A stretch of DNA of 64,000 nt, taken from assembly GCA_963803025.1 (NCBI GenBank), contig CAWDKZ010000004.1:1-64000 (forward strand). Reading direction: 5' to 3'. Shown piece after piece: positions 50,398 to 59,234 of this stretch. Every line of letters starts with the position of its first letter. The first letter of the stretch is position 1. The notes beneath the pieces were generated by a model. It saw only the letters and a program-made list of their open reading frames with translations. It was not told where the DNA came from and searched no databases. The stretch comes from Bog-793 sp963803025 (GTDB taxonomy: Bacteria > Actinomycetota > Acidimicrobiia > Acidimicrobiales > Bog-793). A program made the translations under genes and the position numbers.

Positions 50398-51339
50398 ATG
50401 CCCAGAGCAGCGGCAACCGACGCGTCGGCGAATCTCGCACTGACCGACGCCGCAGCGCGCCAACTCACGAACGTCACGAAGAGCACGGCACAGCTCGAGG
50501 CGATCACGCCACGATGGTTGACCCAGATGCTGCAGTGGGTGCCGGTCGAGGCGGGTTCCTACCGGCTGAACCGGGTCAAGGATCCGGCGTCCGTCGCCAG
50601 CGCGAGGCCAGCAGGAGGCCAGTCCGAGCTGCCGACGACGCATGTCGGCTACTACGAGACACCGCGTGAGTACTTCCTCGACACGGTGGCCACCGTCCTC
50701 GACATTCCCACCCGCATCTCCGACCTCTACAGCAGCCCGTTCGATCAGGTCGCCGAGCAGGTCCGGCTGACGATCGAGACGGTGAAGGAGCGTCAAGAAA
50801 GCGAGCTCATCAACAACGCCGACTACGGGCTGCTCGCCTCCACCGAGGTCGACCAGCGCATCTCCACCCTCGCCGGCCCACCGACCCCGGACGACTTCGA
50901 CCAGCTGATCACGAAGGTCTGGAAGGAGCCGGCCTTCTTCTTGGCACATCCACTCGCCATCGCGGCCTTCGGTCGGGAGTGCACGGTTCGCGGCGTCCCG
51001 CCAGCGACGGTGAGCATCCACGGCTCGCAGTTCCTCACCTGGCGCGGCCTGCCGATCGTCCCGTCCGACAAGGTGCCGGTGCGTCGCGGCAAGTCGAAGG
51101 TGCTCCTGCTGCGGGTCGGTGAACGGCGTCAGGGCGTCATCGGCCTGTACCAGCCGGGTCTGACCGGCGAGCACTCACCCGGGCTCTCGGTGCGGTACAT
51201 GGGCATCGGCCGCAACGCCGTCGCGTCCTATCTCGTCTCGCTGTACTGCTCGCTCGCCGTCCTCACGCCCGATGCGCTCGCAGTTCTCGACGACGTGGAG
51301 ATCGGCAAGTTCCATGACTACTCGCCGAACTACCGGTGA
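50398..51339 (+). CDS. Family 2A encapsulin shell protein (SrpI-like)
   Basis: HK97-fold shell-forming protein. The 313-residue sequence shows the family 2A traits: ASANLALTDAAARQLTNVTK, TPRWLTQMLQWVPVEAGSYR, LLASTEVDQRISTLAGPPTPDDFDQLITKVW, FLTWRGLPIVPSDKVPV, and the ending EIGKFHDYSPNYR. It has no inserted cyclic-nucleotide domain, separating it from family 2B. Family 2A shells package a cysteine desulfurase, and the next gene encodes one. Shells of this type are reported to store elemental or sulfane sulfur. ATG 50398 is chosen for its ribosome site (AAAGG) and length. Confidence 0.93.
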   Translation: MPRAAATDASANLALTDAAARQLTNVTKSTAQLEAITPRWLTQMLQWVPVEAGSYRLNRVKDPASVASARPAGGQSELPTTHVGYYETPREYFLDTVATVLDIPTRISDLYSSPFDQVAEQVRLTIETVKERQESELINNADYGLLASTEVDQRISTLAGPPTPDDFDQLITKVWKEPAFFLAHPLAIAAFGRECTVRGVPPATVSIHGSQFLTWRGLPIVPSDKVPVRRGKSKVLLLRVGERRQGVIGLYQPGLTGEHSPGLSVRYMGIGRNAVASYLVSLYCSLAVLTPDALAVLDDVEIGKFHDYSPNYR

Positions 51340-51343
51340 CCGC

Positions 51344-53056
51344 GTGGGTGCCGTTCCTTCCTGGCTGCCGGACGAGGCGACACTGACCGAGCTCGCGACG
51401 GAGTTCTTCGGCACCATGCCGGGTCACAAACCAGGACAAGCACCCACCCCCGGAACCTCACCGAGCGAGCAGCCGGCAGCGGCACGATCCGACGCTGCGG
51501 ACCTCCAGCCAGCCACGGTGGTGTCTGGCTACCCGGCGACCGGCGATCCGCCCGGGTACTGGCCGCCTGACGAACCGCCGGACCACCACCGCGCCACGAC
51601 GGCCCCGGGAAGGCCCGCTGGTCCCGCGAGCACGGTCGCGGCGGATGTCGCGCCGAGCCTGCCCCGGACGATCGCGGCCGCGGTCCACCGCGCCGCGAAA
51701 TCGGACCACCCGGAGGGGGCGTTCGCGTCGCCCGACGTGAGCCCGGCTGGTGCGCCGACCTTCTACTTCATCGAGGAGCAGCTTGCGACGACCCGTCCGC
51801 GCCCCGCGGCACGGACTGAGGCGCGCCCCGCTTTCGACGTCGAAGCGGTGCGGCGAGACTTCCCGATCCTGAACGAACGGGTCCACGGGCACCAGCTCGT
51901 CTGGTTCGACAACGCGGCTACGACCCAGAAGCCCCAGGTGGTGATCGACCGGCTGGCGCACTTCTACTCGCACGAGAATTCCAACATCCACCGGTCGGCA
52001 CACTCCCTTGCCGCGCGGGCCACCGGCGCCTACGAAGGTGCCCGGGCCACGGTTGCGGACTTCCTCGGGGCGCCGTCGGCAGAGAACGTCATCTTCACCC
52101 GGGGTGCCACGGAGGCGATCAACCTGGTCGCACAGACCTGTGGACGCAAGTTCATCGGCCCGGACAACGAGATCGTGATCTCGAACCTCGAGCACCACTC
52201 CAACATCGTGCCCTGGCAACAGCTCGTGGCCGAGACGGGAGCGAAACTGAAGGTCATCCCCGTCGACGACGCCGGCCGGCTCCTGCTTGACGCCTATGCC
52301 GACCTGTTGAGCGAGAGGACCCGGCTGGTCGCGGTCACCCACGTCTCCAACGTGACCGGGACGATCGTCCCGGTCGCCGAGGTCACCGCGATGGCGCACC
52401 GGGTCGGCGCGAAGGTACTGATCGACGGGGCCCAGGCGGTCGCGCACCTGGTCGTCGACGTGCAAGCCATCGGTGCCGACTTCTACGCGTTCTCCGGCCA
52501 CAAGGTGTTCGCGCCCACCGGGATCGGGGCGCTGTACGGCAGGTCGAGTTGCCTGGAGAAGCTGCCGCCGTGGCAGGGCGGCGGGAACATGATCGCGGAC
52601 GTGACCCTCGAGCGGACGATCTACCAGCACCCTCCCACCAGATTCGAAGCGGGAACGGGCAACATCGCCGACGCCGTCGGGCTCGGCACCGCGCTCGACT
52701 ACGTCAACCGGCTCGGGCGGGCGGCGATCGAGCGCTACGAGCAGGAGCTGCTCCAGTACGCCATCACAGAGCTCCGCAGCGTCCCCGGCCTCCGTCTGAT
52801 CGGCGAGGCTCCGGAAAGAGCAAGCGTGCTCACCTTCGTGCTCGACGGTTGCCAGCCGGAGGAGGTCGCCTCGGTGCTCGACAGCGAGGGCATCGCGACG
52901 CGGGCCGGCCACCACTGCGCCCAACCGATCCTGCGCCGCTACGGCCTGGAAACGGCCGTCCGGGCGTCGCTCGCGCTGTACAACACCCACAGCGAGGTGG
53001 ACTTGCTGGTCGACACGCTGCGCAGGCTCGCCACGCTCGCCGGCAACCGTCGGTGA
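51344..53056 (+). CDS. Encapsulated cysteine desulfurase with disordered cargo-loading tail
   Basis: Removes sulfur from cysteine, giving alanine and an enzyme persulfide. 570 residues. Residues about 164-570 are a SufS-like class V PLP enzyme: LVWFDNAATTQKP, SNLEHHSNIVPWQ, the PLP lysine in FSGHKVFAPTGIG, and catalytic Cys525 in RAGHHCAQP. The first 163 residues are Pro/Ala/Asp-rich and disordered, as in family 2A cargo, with two more ordered blocks: SWLPDEATLTELATEFFGT (6-24) and PTFYFIEEQ (138-146). These are probable shell-binding motifs. GTG 51344 lies four bases after the encapsulin stop. Confidence 0.93.
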   Translation: MGAVPSWLPDEATLTELATEFFGTMPGHKPGQAPTPGTSPSEQPAAARSDAADLQPATVVSGYPATGDPPGYWPPDEPPDHHRATTAPGRPAGPASTVAADVAPSLPRTIAAAVHRAAKSDHPEGAFASPDVSPAGAPTFYFIEEQLATTRPRPAARTEARPAFDVEAVRRDFPILNERVHGHQLVWFDNAATTQKPQVVIDRLAHFYSHENSNIHRSAHSLAARATGAYEGARATVADFLGAPSAENVIFTRGATEAINLVAQTCGRKFIGPDNEIVISNLEHHSNIVPWQQLVAETGAKLKVIPVDDAGRLLLDAYADLLSERTRLVAVTHVSNVTGTIVPVAEVTAMAHRVGAKVLIDGAQAVAHLVVDVQAIGADFYAFSGHKVFAPTGIGALYGRSSCLEKLPPWQGGGNMIADVTLERTIYQHPPTRFEAGTGNIADAVGLGTALDYVNRLGRAAIERYEQELLQYAITELRSVPGLRLIGEAPERASVLTFVLDGCQPEEVASVLDSEGIATRAGHHCAQPILRRYGLETAVRASLALYNTHSEVDLLVDTLRRLATLAGNRR

Positions 53057-53500
53057 CCCCCGCCGGGGGCGGGCGACCACGAGATCGGCGAGGTCCCGGT
53101 CGACGTGTTCGGCCTCAAGGTGTGTTCGCGCACCGCGTTCTCCCAGGTGGGCGCCGCGGCTCGTGCTGAGGGCGCGCTCCGCGGCGCATCACCACCGGAC
53201 CGCGCCGGACTCACCGGCGAGGTCCCGGCCGAGGCGCCGGACGGCGACCTCTCGGCCGTCGAACGGGACCGACGCGAGGTTCCATGCCTCGGCTGGGCGC
53301 GAGACGGATTTGCCGGCCGCCGGACGCATCGTCGGCCGCACGGCCGCGAGGAACAACTCCCGCTACAGAGGGCGTTTCTCCCCTGTCGGAGGGCGCGCGG
53401 GAGAAGCGACTCGCGACACGTCCCTGCGCCGGCGGCGGAAGCTCGCCTCGGACCACGAGGGAGTCTCCGCTCCAGCTTCCCGACCTGCGATGCTGCCCGC
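53057..53500. other. Gene-poor stretch after the desulfurase
   Basis: 444 bases. The plus frame leading into the next gene is open throughout (VPVDVFGLKVCSRTAFSQVG near 53095-53155) but matches nothing with certainty. I see no RNA gene, repeat or terminator. Confidence 0.4.
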
Positions 53501-53995
53501 ATGACCGCCAAGGGTCGGAACGTCGAACGGTTCGAGTTCGTCCCCGACTCCTCGGCGATGATCGTCGCCTGCATGAGGCAGTTGGCCGATGCCCGTGACG
53601 GCTGGATCAACCTGCTGCCCGCGGTGGTCGACGACGAGCACGGTCCGGCGGTGCCGACCGGTCTCTCGGCGCTGTTTGGCGGCGGGAATCCGGGCGTGAC
53701 GATGTGCACCTGGGTCCCCGCGGGGCCGCGCCGCCGCGGTCGTGACCCGACGAGACTCGGCATCATGCACGCCTGCGGTCGGCTCGCCGCCACGCGGCTG
53801 CGGTCACAGGACATCGCGATCCCTGAGGGCTGGTTCGTCGAGCAAGACCATCCGCACCGGGGGTTGGTCGTGCGCGTGCCGTCCGACGCCTCCCACGAGA
53901 CCGTGCTCGACTGGGCCCTCCGTGCCGGGAAAGCACTCTGCAACGTACGCCTCACCGGGAAATGGCAAGCCGAGGTCCACTTCCCCGCCGGTTAG
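53501..53995 (+). CDS. Hypothetical protein, 164 aa
   Basis: ATG 53501 opens MTAKGRNVERFEFVPDSSAM. The product is a compact mixed protein with no signal peptide or membrane helix; notable parts are ARDGWINLLPAVVDDEHGP, WVPAGPRRRGRDPTRLGIMH and WALRAGKALCNVRLTGKWQ. I recognise no family. It reads as coding: clean composition, full-length frame and a normal end. It follows the encapsulin pair by 450 bases, so any link to sulfur storage is only positional. Confidence 0.65.
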   Translation: MTAKGRNVERFEFVPDSSAMIVACMRQLADARDGWINLLPAVVDDEHGPAVPTGLSALFGGGNPGVTMCTWVPAGPRRRGRDPTRLGIMHACGRLAATRLRSQDIAIPEGWFVEQDHPHRGLVVRVPSDASHETVLDWALRAGKALCNVRLTGKWQAEVHFPAG

Positions 53996-54228
53996 AAGCC
54001 ATCTGACGGCGGCGCCCTGGGCATTTCGCGAGCCGACTCGACCTCGGCCGGCTCCCGGCGTCGGCGGACGGAGCGTGACCCGGCGGGCCGGCGCCGTCGG
54101 CGTGCTCGGCGTCGGGCGGAGACACCCACAACGGGATGTCTCCCGAATCGCGCGGGTTTTCGAACCTCGCGGGCTCTTCCAGCGTCTAGAAGTGAGCGAG
54201 ATAGGCGTGCTTCCCAGGGGGTCGGGCC

Positions 54229-54777
54229 GTGCGAGCACACAGCACTCTTGACCGGTGTCGAACCGGGGTCGTCGCGGCGACGCTCTTCGCCGGTTCAATG
54301 CTCTATGCCGTGAGCGGAAGCGCCTCTGGCACGGCCCACGCGTCGTCGTCGCCCGCCGCGGCAGCGAGCGAGCCCACGCTCTGCGCCTCGATCGCCAACC
54401 TCGATCGCCTCGTCGTGCGTCGCCGTGACGCCTTCCCCGAGAACCACACCCGCTTCACCTTCCCCGCTCTTGTCGTCGTGCACTCGGCCGGATCTGTCCA
54501 GGACGCGGCGAAGGCGCTCTGCGCGCTCCCCAAGATGCCGAGCGGCGCCCTGCACTGCCCGGCGGACTGGGGCATCACCTATCACCTCTCGTTCTCCGCC
54601 AGAGGCCATACCTTCCCTCCGGTCGGCGTCGACGCGACGGGATGCCAGGAGGTGCACGGCCTCGGCCCGGCGTGCTGGGTCGCCCGGTCGCCGATGTTCT
54701 GGAAGGTCCTCGGTCGGGCCATGGGGATCGCGCACCCCGACAGCCGGGTGTTCGCGGGCAGCGGTCCGAACAGCTGA
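54229..54777 (+). CDS. Secreted hypothetical protein with cysteine pairs
   Basis: 182 residues. A signal peptide spans about residues 1-40 (TGVVAATLFAGSMLYAV, Ala-rich cleavage area). The mature part has LCASIANLDRLVVRRRDAFP, FPALVVVHSAGSVQDAAKALC and ITYHLSFSARGHTFPPVGVDATGCQEVHGLG. Five cysteines could form disulfides outside the cell. No enzyme motif recognised. It converges with the GNAT gene, 24 bases apart. Confidence 0.72.
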   Translation: MRAHSTLDRCRTGVVAATLFAGSMLYAVSGSASGTAHASSSPAAAASEPTLCASIANLDRLVVRRRDAFPENHTRFTFPALVVVHSAGSVQDAAKALCALPKMPSGALHCPADWGITYHLSFSARGHTFPPVGVDATGCQEVHGLGPACWVARSPMFWKVLGRAMGIAHPDSRVFAGSGPNS

Positions 54778-54801
54778 CGAACGAACGGGGCCCGGCCGCG
54801 C

Positions 54802-55806
54802 TCAGCCCGTCGAGAAGCGGAGCACGAACTGGTCGTAGGCGCGTTCGGGAGGTCCCTCGCGCCGGTGCTCGACTGGGCCGGTGGCCGCGGCTCCCACCAC
54901 CTCGGGCCAGAAGCGGGACGCCCCGACGTTGGCCAGGTCACAGGCGACTTCCCAGCGGCCCGGGTGCCGACCGAGAAGCGCCGCCGCGGCCCGCCGGCCG
55001 ACGCCGGCCCGGCGATGGGCCCGCACGACGAAGAACTCGGCGACCTCGCTCGCGCCGTCGGGCAGGGTCCGGGTCATGGCGAACCCGGAGAGTTGCCCGT
55101 CGTGGCGGATGAACCAGGCCTCCCGGTCGGGCTCCAGGAAGTACAGGTCGAGGAACCGGAAGACGAAGGTCCCGTCCGCGGCGAGCTCGAGGTGGCGGAT
55201 CGCCGACAAGTCGTAGCGGTAGAGCTGGAGGAGCCTCGCGAGCACGGCCTTGTCCCTCTCGGCGACCTTCTCCAGCACGACCTCGCCCGCGTCTTCGCGC
55301 GCACCAGCCGGCGGAGCGGCGGCCGCACCAGCGGGAAGTGCGCAGGCGAGCTCGATCTCGTCGTGGATCTCGACGCCCTCGAGACCGACGAGGGGAATGC
55401 CGGGCTTCACGGCACGTGCCCGGTCCACGGCCCCGACGTGCACCGCCACGAGCCGGAACCCGCGTCGCTGATAGAAGCGCAGCGCCGCAAGGTTGTCGTT
55501 CGTCGTGACGAGCCAGATCCTGCTGCAGCGGCGCTGCTCGGCCAGCTGTCGCACACCTGCGAGGAGAGCGGTGCCGACGCCGACCGACCGGCACAGGGCG
55601 TCGAGGGTCACCACCTCGATCCGGCCGGCGGATTCCTGGAAGGTCACGAGACCCACCCGTTCGCCGTCGGCCTCGGCAAGCAGTCCCGGCAGCTCGGCGG
55701 CTTCGACCGAGTGCCCGCGGCTCGTGATGCCGGTCGAGCCCCATCTTCCGACGAGCACGCTTTCCACCCAGTCCCGGTCGGCGGGCGCGACCTCGCGTAT
55801 TTCCAC
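54802..55806 (-). CDS. Tandem GNAT-family acetyltransferase
   Basis: 334 residues with two acetyltransferase modules. The first (1-165) shows VTLDALCRSVGVGTALLAGV and TTNDNLAALRFYQRRGFRLV. The second (195-330) has FFVVRAHRRAGVGRRAAAAL, with the acetyl-CoA pyrophosphate loop RRAGVG. Such doubled GNAT proteins acetylate small molecules or peptides; substrate unknown. GTG 55806 opens VEIREVAPADRDW. Divergent from the luciferase-like gene. Confidence 0.87.
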   Translation of the reverse strand: MEIREVAPADRDWVESVLVGRWGSTGITSRGHSVEAAELPGLLAEADGERVGLVTFQESAGRIEVVTLDALCRSVGVGTALLAGVRQLAEQRRCSRIWLVTTNDNLAALRFYQRRGFRLVAVHVGAVDRARAVKPGIPLVGLEGVEIHDEIELACALPAGAAAAPPAGAREDAGEVVLEKVAERDKAVLARLLQLYRYDLSAIRHLELAADGTFVFRFLDLYFLEPDREAWFIRHDGQLSGFAMTRTLPDGASEVAEFFVVRAHRRAGVGRRAAAALLGRHPGRWEVACDLANVGASRFWPEVVGAAATGPVEHRREGPPERAYDQFVLRFSTG

Positions 55807-55877
55807 GCCCGTAGCCTGCCCCACGCGGCGGGCGGCCGGGTTCTGCCGCGGGTCCGAACCGCGGGCATGATGACGCG

Positions 55878-56720
55878 GTGACTCGAGGGATCGCCTGCGC
55901 CGTCGACCTGCCGAACGTCGGACCGTTCGCCGACCCGACCCTTCTCTGCGAGTTCGCCGTCGCCGCGGAGGACTCCGGCTGGGACGGCTTCTTCCTCTGG
56001 GACCACCTGCTTTACTCCGACGACTGGCCGGTGGTCGATCCCTGGGTGACGCTGGCGGCGGCGGCGGCCAGGACCCGGCGCATCCGTCTCGGGCTCTGCG
56101 TGGCGCTGCTCGCCCGGCAACTGCCCTGGGAAGTGGCCAAGCGCGCGGTAACGGTCGACCTCCTATCGGGCGGCCGATTCGTCCTCGGTGTGGGTCTCGG
56201 GTCGCGCCCCGAGGAGTACACCGCCTTCGGGCAGTCACCCGACGACCGCCTCCGCGCCGAGCGACTCGACGAGTCCCTCGAGATCGTCACTGCGTCGTGG
56301 TCGGGCGAGTCCTTCTCCCACGACGGCAAGCATTTCCAGGTCGCGGCGCCGCCGATGAACCCAGTGCCGGTGCAGAGCCCACGCATCCCGATCTGGGTCG
56401 GCGGGCGCTGGCCGCATCGCGCCCCGTTCCGCCGGGCGGCGCGCTACGACGGCGTGTTCCCGATCCACGCCTCCTACGGGTCGGGCGAGACGATGCCGGC
56501 GAGCGAGCTGCGCCAGATCGTCGACTACGTCGCCGCGCGCCGGGACGGCACGCCGTTCGACGTGGCGCTCGAAGGCCGAACCTCAGCCGGTGACCGTGAC
56601 GCCGAGCGGATCGGCGAGTACGCCGCGGCGGGCCTCACGTGGTGGGTCGAGGCGTTGGGCTGGTGGCGAGGCGATGTGGCGAACGCGCGGGAACGCGTCG
56701 ACGCCGGCCCCCCGCGCTGA
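55878..56720 (+). CDS. Luciferase-like (LLM class) flavin/F420-dependent oxidoreductase
   Basis: 280-residue TIM-barrel protein: AAEDSGWDGFFLWDHLLY, RRIRLGLCVALLARQLPWEV, GGRFVLGVGLGSRPEEYTAFG, and IPIWVGGRWPHRAPFRRAARYDG. These fit the bacterial luciferase-like family, many of whose actinobacterial members use F420. The electron acceptor and substrate cannot be told. Confidence 0.9.
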   Translation: MTRGIACAVDLPNVGPFADPTLLCEFAVAAEDSGWDGFFLWDHLLYSDDWPVVDPWVTLAAAAARTRRIRLGLCVALLARQLPWEVAKRAVTVDLLSGGRFVLGVGLGSRPEEYTAFGQSPDDRLRAERLDESLEIVTASWSGESFSHDGKHFQVAAPPMNPVPVQSPRIPIWVGGRWPHRAPFRRAARYDGVFPIHASYGSGETMPASELRQIVDYVAARRDGTPFDVALEGRTSAGDRDAERIGEYAAAGLTWWVEALGWWRGDVANARERVDAGPPR

Positions 56721-57178
56721 GATCCGACCGTCCCGCCAGCGCTCGCAACCCGCGGCCACCGACGTCAGACGTCGGTCCGGTGCACACCGCCGTCGGCCGT
56801 CGCCCGCGGGTCGCGTCCGGCCATGAACCCCGTCGAGCGCCAGCGGTCTCGCGCGTTGCGGAAGGTCGCAGAAGTCTCCGACCCTCATCACCGATGATGG
56901 GATTGGTGGTGTTCCAATCCTGTCCGCCGTCGGTCGTCAGTACGGCCGGCGATCTCGATCCCGCCAGCACCGCATCGACGAGCTCCCGGGGCGAGAACGC
57001 CGCCCCGGTCGCGCGGCGCTTGCCGCCCACCCGGGGCCGGGTCGACCGCGCCGACGTCTACCGGCGCGCGCAACGCGTCCCGCGACGCGACCGCTTCGGC
57101 GCGGGAAGGCGGGCTGACAGGCCGGCGTCGCCCGCGACTCCGGCCCCGCTATCCCGTCCCGGGAGAGCCGCGCGGCGG
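56721..57178. other. Gap between convergent genes; hairpin only
   Basis: 458 bases with no recognised gene. One minus-strand frame (GTG 57030) reads FSPRELVDAVLAGSRSPAVL then TTDGGQDWNTTNP but degrades afterwards, and I would not call it. A hairpin at 56758-56776 is listed separately. Confidence 0.45.
56758..56776. terminator. Short hairpin after the luciferase-like gene
   Basis: ACCGACGT-CAG-ACGTCGGT: perfect 8-bp arms around a 3-base loop, 38 bases after the stop codon. A plausible terminator for the plus-strand gene. Confidence 0.45.
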
Positions 57179-57961
57179 TCAACCGGTCAACGTGTCGGAC
57201 CGCGTCCGGTCGGCATGCCGCGCCGCCGTGCCGGAGCCGCGGGCTCGTCGCGGCCGGACCAGCCGATGCAGGCTCCACGCCGTCACGAGCACGAACGCCT
57301 CGACGACCGTGAACGTCGACATCTTCGAGGACCCGGCGACGCGGTCGACGAAGTGGATCGGCACCTCGACGATCCCCGCGCCGGCCTGGCGCGCCAGATG
57401 CGTCATCTCGATCTGGAAGCCGTAGCTGTCGGCGCGCACCCGGTCGAGGTCGAGCCGACGGAGCAGTGTCGCCGCATAGACCCGGTAGCCCGCCGTCGAG
57501 TCCTCGACGCCGAGCCCGAGGAGCGCCTTGGCGTAGATGTTGCCGAGACGCGAGATGAGACGGCGCGAGATCGACCAGTTCGGAATGGAGCCGCCCGGGA
57601 CGTAGCGCGAGCCGATGACGAGCTCGACGCCGTCGCCGAGGGCCGCGAGGAGCCCGGGCAGCGCGCGTGGATCGTGCGAGAAATCCGAGTCCATCTCGAC
57701 GAACGCCCAGTAGCCGCGGGCGAGCCCCCAGCGGAACCCGTCCCGGTAGGCGGGGCCGAGCCCGTTCTTCGCCGGTCGACGCAGCACCTCGACCGAGCCG
57801 AGGTCCACCGCGACCTTTTCGGCGATCTCGGCCGTGCCGTCCGGGCTCGAGTCGTCCACGACGAGGATCGCGGCGTCCGGCACGACCTCGCGCACCGTCC
57901 GCAGGATCGCCTCGATGTTCTCGTGCTCGTTGTACGTCGGGAGGACGACGAGCACGCGCAT
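57179..57961 (-). CDS. Polyprenol monophosphomannose synthase (DPM1/Ppm1-like glycosyltransferase)
   Basis: GT2 enzyme moving mannose from GDP-mannose to polyprenyl phosphate for cell-envelope glycans. The 260-residue soluble protein has VLVVLPTYNEHENI, VVDDSSPDGTAEIA, the catalytic-region DSDFSHDP, GSRYVPGGSIPNWS and EDSTAGYRVY, all typical of dolichyl-phosphate-mannose-synthase types. The tail after RPRRARGSG is disordered. Follows the AI-2E-type gene on the same strand, 9 bases away. Confidence 0.9.
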   Translation of the reverse strand: MRVLVVLPTYNEHENIEAILRTVREVVPDAAILVVDDSSPDGTAEIAEKVAVDLGSVEVLRRPAKNGLGPAYRDGFRWGLARGYWAFVEMDSDFSHDPRALPGLLAALGDGVELVIGSRYVPGGSIPNWSISRRLISRLGNIYAKALLGLGVEDSTAGYRVYAATLLRRLDLDRVRADSYGFQIEMTHLARQAGAGIVEVPIHFVDRVAGSSKMSTFTVVEAFVLVTAWSLHRLVRPRRARGSGTAARHADRTRSDTLTG

Positions 57962-57970
57962 GGCAGAACC

Positions 57971-59134
57971 CTAACCCTCGGCGGCCACCCCGCTCGGGCG
58001 GCCCGACGCCCGTTGACGGTCGGCGAGGAGCTCGCGCACCGCGACCTGAATCGACCCGGCCGCCGGAACGGCGAGGATCGCGCCGGCGATCGCGCCGAAG
58101 GTCGCGCCGACGATGTTGCCCGTCTCGGCGCCGACGAGCACGGCGAGCAGGACCCACAACGGCGAGAGCCGCACCGAACGCGAGACGATGAGCGGGTAGA
58201 GGGCGTGGTTCTCGACCTGCTGGTAGACGAGGAACACGACGATCGTCACGATCCCCGCCACCGTCGAGTGGAGGAAGGCCAGCCCGACCGTCGGCACCCC
58301 GGCGAGCAGTCCCCCGATGAGCGGCAAGAAGTCGACCAGCCCGACCCAGACCGCGAGGAGCGGGGCGAAGGGCACGTGGGTCGCCTCGAGGGTCGCGAAC
58401 ACGACCACCCCGGCGATGACCGAGGTGGCGAGGTCGCCGATCATGAAGCCGGTCACCTCGCGGGACATGGCGTCGGTGATCCGGCGAAGTCGCGCCGCGT
58501 GCTCCTCGGTCATGAGCCCGAGCGCGCCGCCGAAGGTGCGGGGCCCTTCCAGAAGGACGAAGAACGACACGAAGGCGATCGTGACGAGACCGACGATCCC
58601 CGAGACGACGGTCCTGCCGACGGCGAAGGCGGGCTTGGAGAGCTTGGCGATGGCGCTCTCCAGGTTCGGCACGTTGCGGCGCACCCAGCTCTCGAGGTGC
58701 AGGCGCGCGACGAGGCGGCCGACCGGTCCCCGGCCGTGTTGGGCGTCGCGCACGAGCGCCGGCAGGTCGTGCGCGAAGCGGCTCGCCGAGGACACGAGCG
58801 GATGGAAGAGCAGGTAGCCGAACGCCAGCGCGACGACGACGAGCACCCCGTAGACGACGAAGACGGCGTTCACGCGGCTGAGTCCGCGCTGACAGAGCAT
58901 CCGCACGAACGGGTTCAGCAGCACCGCGATGAACAGCGAGACGAGAAGGAGAAGGATCGTCACCCGCAACCGCCACACCAGGAGCGCGGCGACGAGGACG
59001 ACGAGACCCGCGAGCAGCACGAAGACCGCCGAGCGCACGACGAGCCACTCGGTGGCGCGCTCTTGCGCGGCCAACGCCGCGTCCTTCGAGCGCCCCGAGC
59101 GCGTCCGACCCCCCGGCCTCGCCGGCTCGTCCAT
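57971..59134 (-). CDS. AI-2E family transporter-like membrane protein
   Basis: 387 residues, about eight membrane helices in the PerM/AI-2E pattern: two at 33-72, then a soluble segment with SASRFAHDLPALVRD, then VSGIVGLVTIAFVSFFVLLEGPR, GVVVFATLEATHVPFAPLLAVWVGL, DFLPLIGGLLAG and WVLLAVLVGAETGNIVGA. The family is broad; signal export, Na+/H+ antiport and unknown roles are reported for members. ATG 59134 is chosen. Divergent from the next gene. Confidence 0.87.
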   Translation of the reverse strand: MDEPARPGGRTRSGRSKDAALAAQERATEWLVVRSAVFVLLAGLVVLVAALLVWRLRVTILLLLVSLFIAVLLNPFVRMLCQRGLSRVNAVFVVYGVLVVVALAFGYLLFHPLVSSASRFAHDLPALVRDAQHGRGPVGRLVARLHLESWVRRNVPNLESAIAKLSKPAFAVGRTVVSGIVGLVTIAFVSFFVLLEGPRTFGGALGLMTEEHAARLRRITDAMSREVTGFMIGDLATSVIAGVVVFATLEATHVPFAPLLAVWVGLVDFLPLIGGLLAGVPTVGLAFLHSTVAGIVTIVVFLVYQQVENHALYPLIVSRSVRLSPLWVLLAVLVGAETGNIVGATFGAIAGAILAVPAAGSIQVAVRELLADRQRASGRPSGVAAEG

Positions 59135-59234
59135 GCGCCCAGTCAAGCCGACCGGGATCGAAGAATCGTGCATTTCGCCGCGCCGACCGGCGGTTGCTTG
59201 ACGACCCGCGTCGCCGACGTGGAAGCATGGTCGG

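Noticed and set aside
53095..53200. Possible ParA-like carboxy end (VDVFGLKVCSRTAFSQVGAA)
   Set aside because: A weak likeness to the end of partition ATPases, with no upstream ATPase motifs and no rest of the gene. Not enough to call.
57000..57030. Minus-strand gene starting at 57030
   Set aside because: The first 50 codons look protein-like but the frame loses character and no family is recognised; the convergent-gene gap explains it better.
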